A DNA stretch of 64,000 nt from Phanerochaete sordida (taxonomy: Eukaryota; Basidiomycota; Agaricomycetes; Polyporales; Phanerochaetaceae), in the NCBI GenBank assembly GCA_019973155.2, contig BPQB01000110.1, positions 31,982-95,981 on the forward strand. Direction: 5' to 3'. Every line of letters begins with the position of its first letter. The stretch's first letter is position 1. Below, piece by piece: positions 60,515 through 64,000 of the stretch. The notes under the pieces were generated by a model. It had not been told where the DNA came from. It was given only the letters and a program-made list of their open reading frames with translations, and did no database searches. The translations under genes and the position numbers were made by a program.

Positions 60515-62762
60515 ATGTCCGCGCCGGCGCCCGCGACGCCGATGAAGGCGCTGCCGTCGAATCTGGCCTTGCGCGCAGCCCCGGCAGTCCCGGCCGCCGC
60601 ACAAAACTACGAGCCACTCGTCAAAAACGTCCTCCGCCAACGCCTCCTCTCGCGCACATTCACGTACTCCGCCGCGTTCTGCTGGATGCTCGTCGTGCTC
60701 GCGTCGACGGCGAGACAGGGTGGTGTGTCAAGACTTGGGCTGGTGGGGGTGCTCGTCAACCCGTTCCTGCCACGGACCTTGGGGCTGGCGTTCACGATTT
60801 GGGCAGTGGGGGTTTTGCCAGTGTTGGTACTGAGGAAGCTGTATTTGACAGGTGCGTTGGTGCATGTATGGCCTCGAGGAATGCTCTAATGAGCTACTAG
60901 CGACTCCCACTTCGGCATCTTCGCCTTCGAGTGTCTATCACGCTGCGCTAAGCAAGAGCAGTACCTTACGATCGCTCGCTGTCTACCTCGCTTCTGCGTC
61001 ACTCTTGACTGCGGTGCACGTTATCACAGCCTTGATATTCGAAGCAAGGGCAGGAAGCGACCCTCGTTTGAACGTGTTCGTTAAGTCCAAGTGCGTTGCT
61101 CCACCATCCTGTCTGTTCTAGTGTGCTGAACTGTCGACAGAAAGCATCCTTATTACCTCAATGGCCGACTCCTCTACCTCATCTCCTCACAGCTATCGCT
61201 GGCGGCTTTCTACGTCCTGCGAAATGTGATGATGGATCGACTGGCTGTTCGATGGACCGGGTCAATGTCCAGTCGGGCACAGAACGACGTGCCATCGTTC
61301 ATGCTCGGCCGCATCCTCACCGTCATCATCAGTGCCTCTCTCCTGACCGCAATCGGCACTGTGGCGCATATATTCCTGTTCGGACTCGCCAGAGCTGTCG
61401 CCCTTCCGGTCATCTTCCAGCTCCCCTTCGTGTCACGCCTCCTCCGACCCTTCCTCGCCCACTTCCTTCGCGGCTCATTCTCTTTGACGCTCCTGACGAA
61501 GCACACTGGCTTGATCTTTCGCGCATTTATGCTTGGGCTCATGACCGTGTCGACGTGGGACTTCGCCGAGAGTCTCTTCGACACTTTCGTCGCAGAACCC
61601 GTCAACGTCTCTCAGGTTACAGCGGACCCCGCGGTCACGCTAGTGTCTGGCACGACGTCACAAGACCTCTACTACAAGCACTTCGCCTATGCCGAACTTG
61701 CACAATTTGCCAAGGACGAGACGAACGCAGGATCCACCAAGCGCGTGGCGCTGTTCACTGACCAGAAATACAATCCGAGCCTGTGGTCCACACTTACAAG
61801 AGAAACTCTACTGGTGCTTGGACGCGACTACCAATTGTTACTTCGCCGAGGCGCTCCTGAAGCCGCTGCACCTCCACCAGCTGCACCAGCGCAGAAGCTC
61901 GACGCCCCTCCCCAAATACCCAAGACTCCATACATCACTGCATCAGTCCTGAAGGGAAAGAGCGCGTCGCCACTACACTCTGCGTTAGAAACGATCGCGT
62001 CCGACGGCAGCGTGACTGTCGCGCTAGCCTCCGCCGCCGAGGCAGGTGCTTCGCAAGTGCCTGAGCTCTTCCGCTCGGTGATGCCTTCCCAAACCGCCGC
62101 CGTCGCTGAGACCGCAGGCGCAGCGGTGGAGACCGTGAAGAAGGGCGAGCAGGAGATCCTGCAGCTCGCGGCGCTGCCCGGCAAGTGGCGGGAGCAGCTG
62201 CAGCAGGAGCTCGTCGCGCGGGCGCCAGGCGTGGTGCGCGGCGGCGCGGCGCAGCTCGCGCACTGGTGGCGCCGCGAGCGCGTGCACAAGGTCGTCGAGG
62301 CGGCGCTCCCGAACCGGAAGCTCGACGGGCTCGCGGCAGACGCGCTCTGCTCGCTCGTGTGCGCGTCGCTCGCGGAGGACCGGTACGGCGTCGTGCAGCG
62401 CGACATTCCGCGCATCCTCGAGGCACTCCTCTCGTTCCTTGCCGCCGTCGAGGAGTACCAGAGCGAGATCGTCGCGCAGCACCCGCTGCCGTCGCCCGAA
62501 GAGATGGGCCAGCTGAGTCCCAAGGAGGCGGCGGAGAAGCAGGAGCTCGCGCTCGATCTTGCGCGTGCTGGAGATGCGCTGAGCGAGGTCGCTGATCGTA
62601 AGTTCTGCGCGTGTTGAACGAGGCTCGTAGCTGACATCGCTGTTTGCAGCGTTGAAGGATGGCATCGTACGGATTGTCCGGACGTTTGGCGACAAGCTAT
62701 CGGCGTTCAAGTTCCCGCCCCGAATCGCTCGAAAACTGCAAGGTTTTGTAGACTACAACTAG
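60515..62762 (+). CDS. NDC1: transmembrane nucleoporin Ndc1
   Basis: Anchors nuclear pore complexes, and in fungi the spindle pole body, in the nuclear envelope. Exons 60515-60851, 60901-61090, 61141-62597 and 62650-62762 give 698 aa. The N-terminal half has about six hydrophobic helices (AAFCWMLVVLAS, LGLAFTIWAVGVLPVLVL, SLAVYLASASLLTAVHVITALIF, YLISSQLSLAAFYVL, ILTVIISASLLTAIGTVAHIFLFGLA, FRAFMLGLMTVSTW). A soluble C-terminal half has a proline-rich loop around residue 365. The final DGIVRIVRTFGDKLSAFKF...GFVDY is the most conserved Ndc1 stretch. Domain order and length fit the Ndc1/Nup family. The ATG at 60515 is the first in frame after a CT-rich leader. Confidence 0.85.
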
Positions 62763-62766
62763 TTTC

Positions 62767-62815
62767 GTCACGAGTCCCGCCACGAGTCCCTCCACGAGTC
62801 CTCCCACGAGTTCTT
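62767..62815. repeat. 12-bp tandem repeat, about four units
   Basis: CACGAGTCC-based 12-mers (CACGAGTCCCGC, CACGAGTCCCTC, CACGAGTCCTCC, CACGAGTTCTTT) directly after the NDC1 stop, probably in its 3' UTR. Confidence 0.8.
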
Positions 62816-62879
62816 TCACATCGTCTTCGCAAGCCAGTTTGTATTGCTGTCGTCGCTTTGGTCATAAATATCACTGAAA

Positions 62880-63368
62880 TCATGCACCGTCGCGTTGTGT
62901 AGTGCTCGTAAGCGCATGCGATCCCGAATGGACTGCACACGCACGGCTCTGGCCAAGGGACTGTAGAGCCTGCGTAAACTCCGGAATCGTTTGGGTCGGG
63001 TCGCGCGATGACGGCACCTGCACGAGGATCGCGTAGCGGGGCCCGATAGACGCGTCGATGGACCAAAAATATGCCAAGCACGCTTGTGCGCCAGGTCGCA
63101 GCGACGGTCCCAGCCAGTGAGAGGCGACCGCCGGAGCAGGAAGTGCTGCGCCGGATGTATGCCAGAATCGCCAAGGCTGTCTGAGCACGCTCGACCAATA
63201 GTGAAGTTCTGAGAGCTGGTCCAAGACCTGAGCGTCGCGTGCAGCAGGTGCGAAGAAGGGCGGTCGTATGAGCCTGACGGTGCAGAGGCCTCGAGCTCGC
63301 TATGGATACCGGTACCTGGATCCCGGAGAAGAACGTCTCCGCGCGACTGCGGTCAAGGGAAACAACAT
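62880..63368 (-). CDS. small hypothetical protein, possibly mitochondrial
   Basis: Minus strand, proposed exons 63316-63368 and 62880-63273, 148 aa; the 42-bp intron is shorter than others here, so the start is tentative. Exon 1 (MLFPLTAVARRRSSPGSR) looks like a short mitochondrial presequence. Exon 2 encodes a compact domain with many aromatics (ELHYWSSVLRQPWRFWHT, ACLAYFWSIDASIGPRYAILVQV, TIPEFTQALQSLGQSRA). Its composition suggests a real protein, but I do not recognise the family. Tail-to-tail with NDC1, about 120 bp apart. Confidence 0.45.
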
Positions 63369-63736
63369 GGCCGACGAGATGCACTCTCACACGTCTCTTT
63401 ATATTTAGACTTCATGTCCGCGATCCGAGAAGGACATGTCCGAGACCGTCCGTCATCGGCAGACATGCTCGCCGAGGAGACCTGTGAACAAGACATGGAC
63501 CGGGAGGTCAAGAGTCGTAAGAACGGGCTCGAGAAATAATCTCACAGCTGTATACCACGATAGACAATCCCGCAGGATATTACAGCTGGTTCGGGAAATA
63601 ATGGGAATGCGCGTTTTTTTTTCGCGCCCGTCCCGAAATGGAAATCCCCGCGCAGCGCGACCGCGGGGCGTCCTCCGTTCTTTCCATCTCTCCGCATACA
63701 ATCATCTACATACAATTGTACTCTGCCTCCCATACA
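63369..63736. other. divergent intergenic region
   Basis: About 370 bp between two divergent starts, including a T-run near 63615. No specific element recognised. Confidence 0.4.
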
Positions 63737-64000
63737 ATGCCTTCCGCGTACAAGAAAAAGAAGAAGCCCCTCGGAGAGATTGATAGGATGCTATTGAAGG
63801 ACATTGACAAGGTCCTCTCGGAAGATGGTAAGGATGACATGACTCTGCGTTCGCAGAATAACAGCTCACCTTTGCAGCTCTAAAAATCATGCATTACAAT
63901 CCGGACCAGCTGAAGAACAAGCAGGCTGCAGGCTCGAAGCGCAAGCAGAGCACAGGGGGCTCAGGTACATCCGAGAGCGCTCCTTCTCGCAGGGACTCCC
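63737..64000 (+). CDS. 5' part of a lysine-rich hypothetical protein, cut by the window edge
   Basis: Exon 1 63737-63827 and exon 2 from 63878; phase 1 joins GAT-G to CT. The start MPSAYKKKKKPLGEIDRM is followed by DIDKVLSED, then ALKIMHYNPDQLKNKQ, then a Ser/Gly-rich stretch. Unspliced, the frame stops at 63883. The family is not recognised; the C-terminus lies outside. Confidence 0.6.

Noticed and set aside
1..64000. CRISPR arrays, operons, bacterial ribosome-binding sites, rRNA or tRNA genes
   Set aside because: Intron-rich fungal nuclear DNA; no regular spacer arrays and no tRNA or rRNA signatures noticed when reading, although a dedicated tRNA scan was not possible.

Overview
The window is nuclear DNA of a filamentous basidiomycete, most likely an agaricomycete of the Polyporales type. 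The evidence is GC-rich coding sequence, dense 45-60 bp GT-AG introns, runs of F-box paralogs, fungal-only families (DUF6534 membrane proteins, a Zn2Cys6 regulator, a GMC oxidoreductase) and a Gypsy LTR element of the agaricomycete kind. The species assignment is inference. Exon boundaries were read by eye from splice consensus, frame continuity and comparison between paralogs inside the window.

Layout. 0-13 kb: an intact F-box gene, two tandem copies of a small repeat-protein gene, a proline-rich unknown, a divergent pair (mitochondrial hotdog thioesterase and a JMJD4-type dioxygenase), then a second F-box copy broken by a stop codon and carrying a 1.78-kb Mutator-like element (169-bp terminal inverted repeats, 9-bp target duplication). 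14.8-23 kb: four F-box paralogs of a second subfamily and a small basic unknown gene. 23.1-35.8 kb: one full-length Gypsy element on the minus strand, with 628-bp LTRs in which I saw no difference. 36.2-41 kb: a GMC oxidoreductase and a DUF6534 gene. 43.8-50.1 kb: a mitochondrial dicarboxylate-type carrier and a Zn2Cys6 transcription factor. 51-60 kb: a second DUF6534 gene, three more F-box copies and a broken copy of the small basic gene. 60.5-64 kb: nucleoporin NDC1, a small unknown gene and a gene cut by the window edge.

The main discovery is that much of the window is one very large, decayed inverted duplication. The left arm reads F-box P3(+), basic gene(+), F-box P4(-), non-coding block R, DUF6534(-). 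The right arm reads DUF6534(+), R', P5(+), broken basic gene(-), P6(-). Order and orientation are mirrored around an 8-kb centre holding the carrier and the transcription factor. The Gypsy element and the GMC gene are present only in the left arm. The right arm keeps a recognisable version of the sequence from before the Gypsy insertion, so it acts as an internal empty site.

Functionally, NDC1, the carrier, the thioesterase and JMJD4 look like housekeeping genes. The F-box and DUF6534 copies, the GMC oxidoreductase and the transposons look like fast-changing accessory content. A shared upstream module centred on CACGTGAC sits in front of three F-box copies and the basic gene, suggesting that the promoter was duplicated together with the genes.
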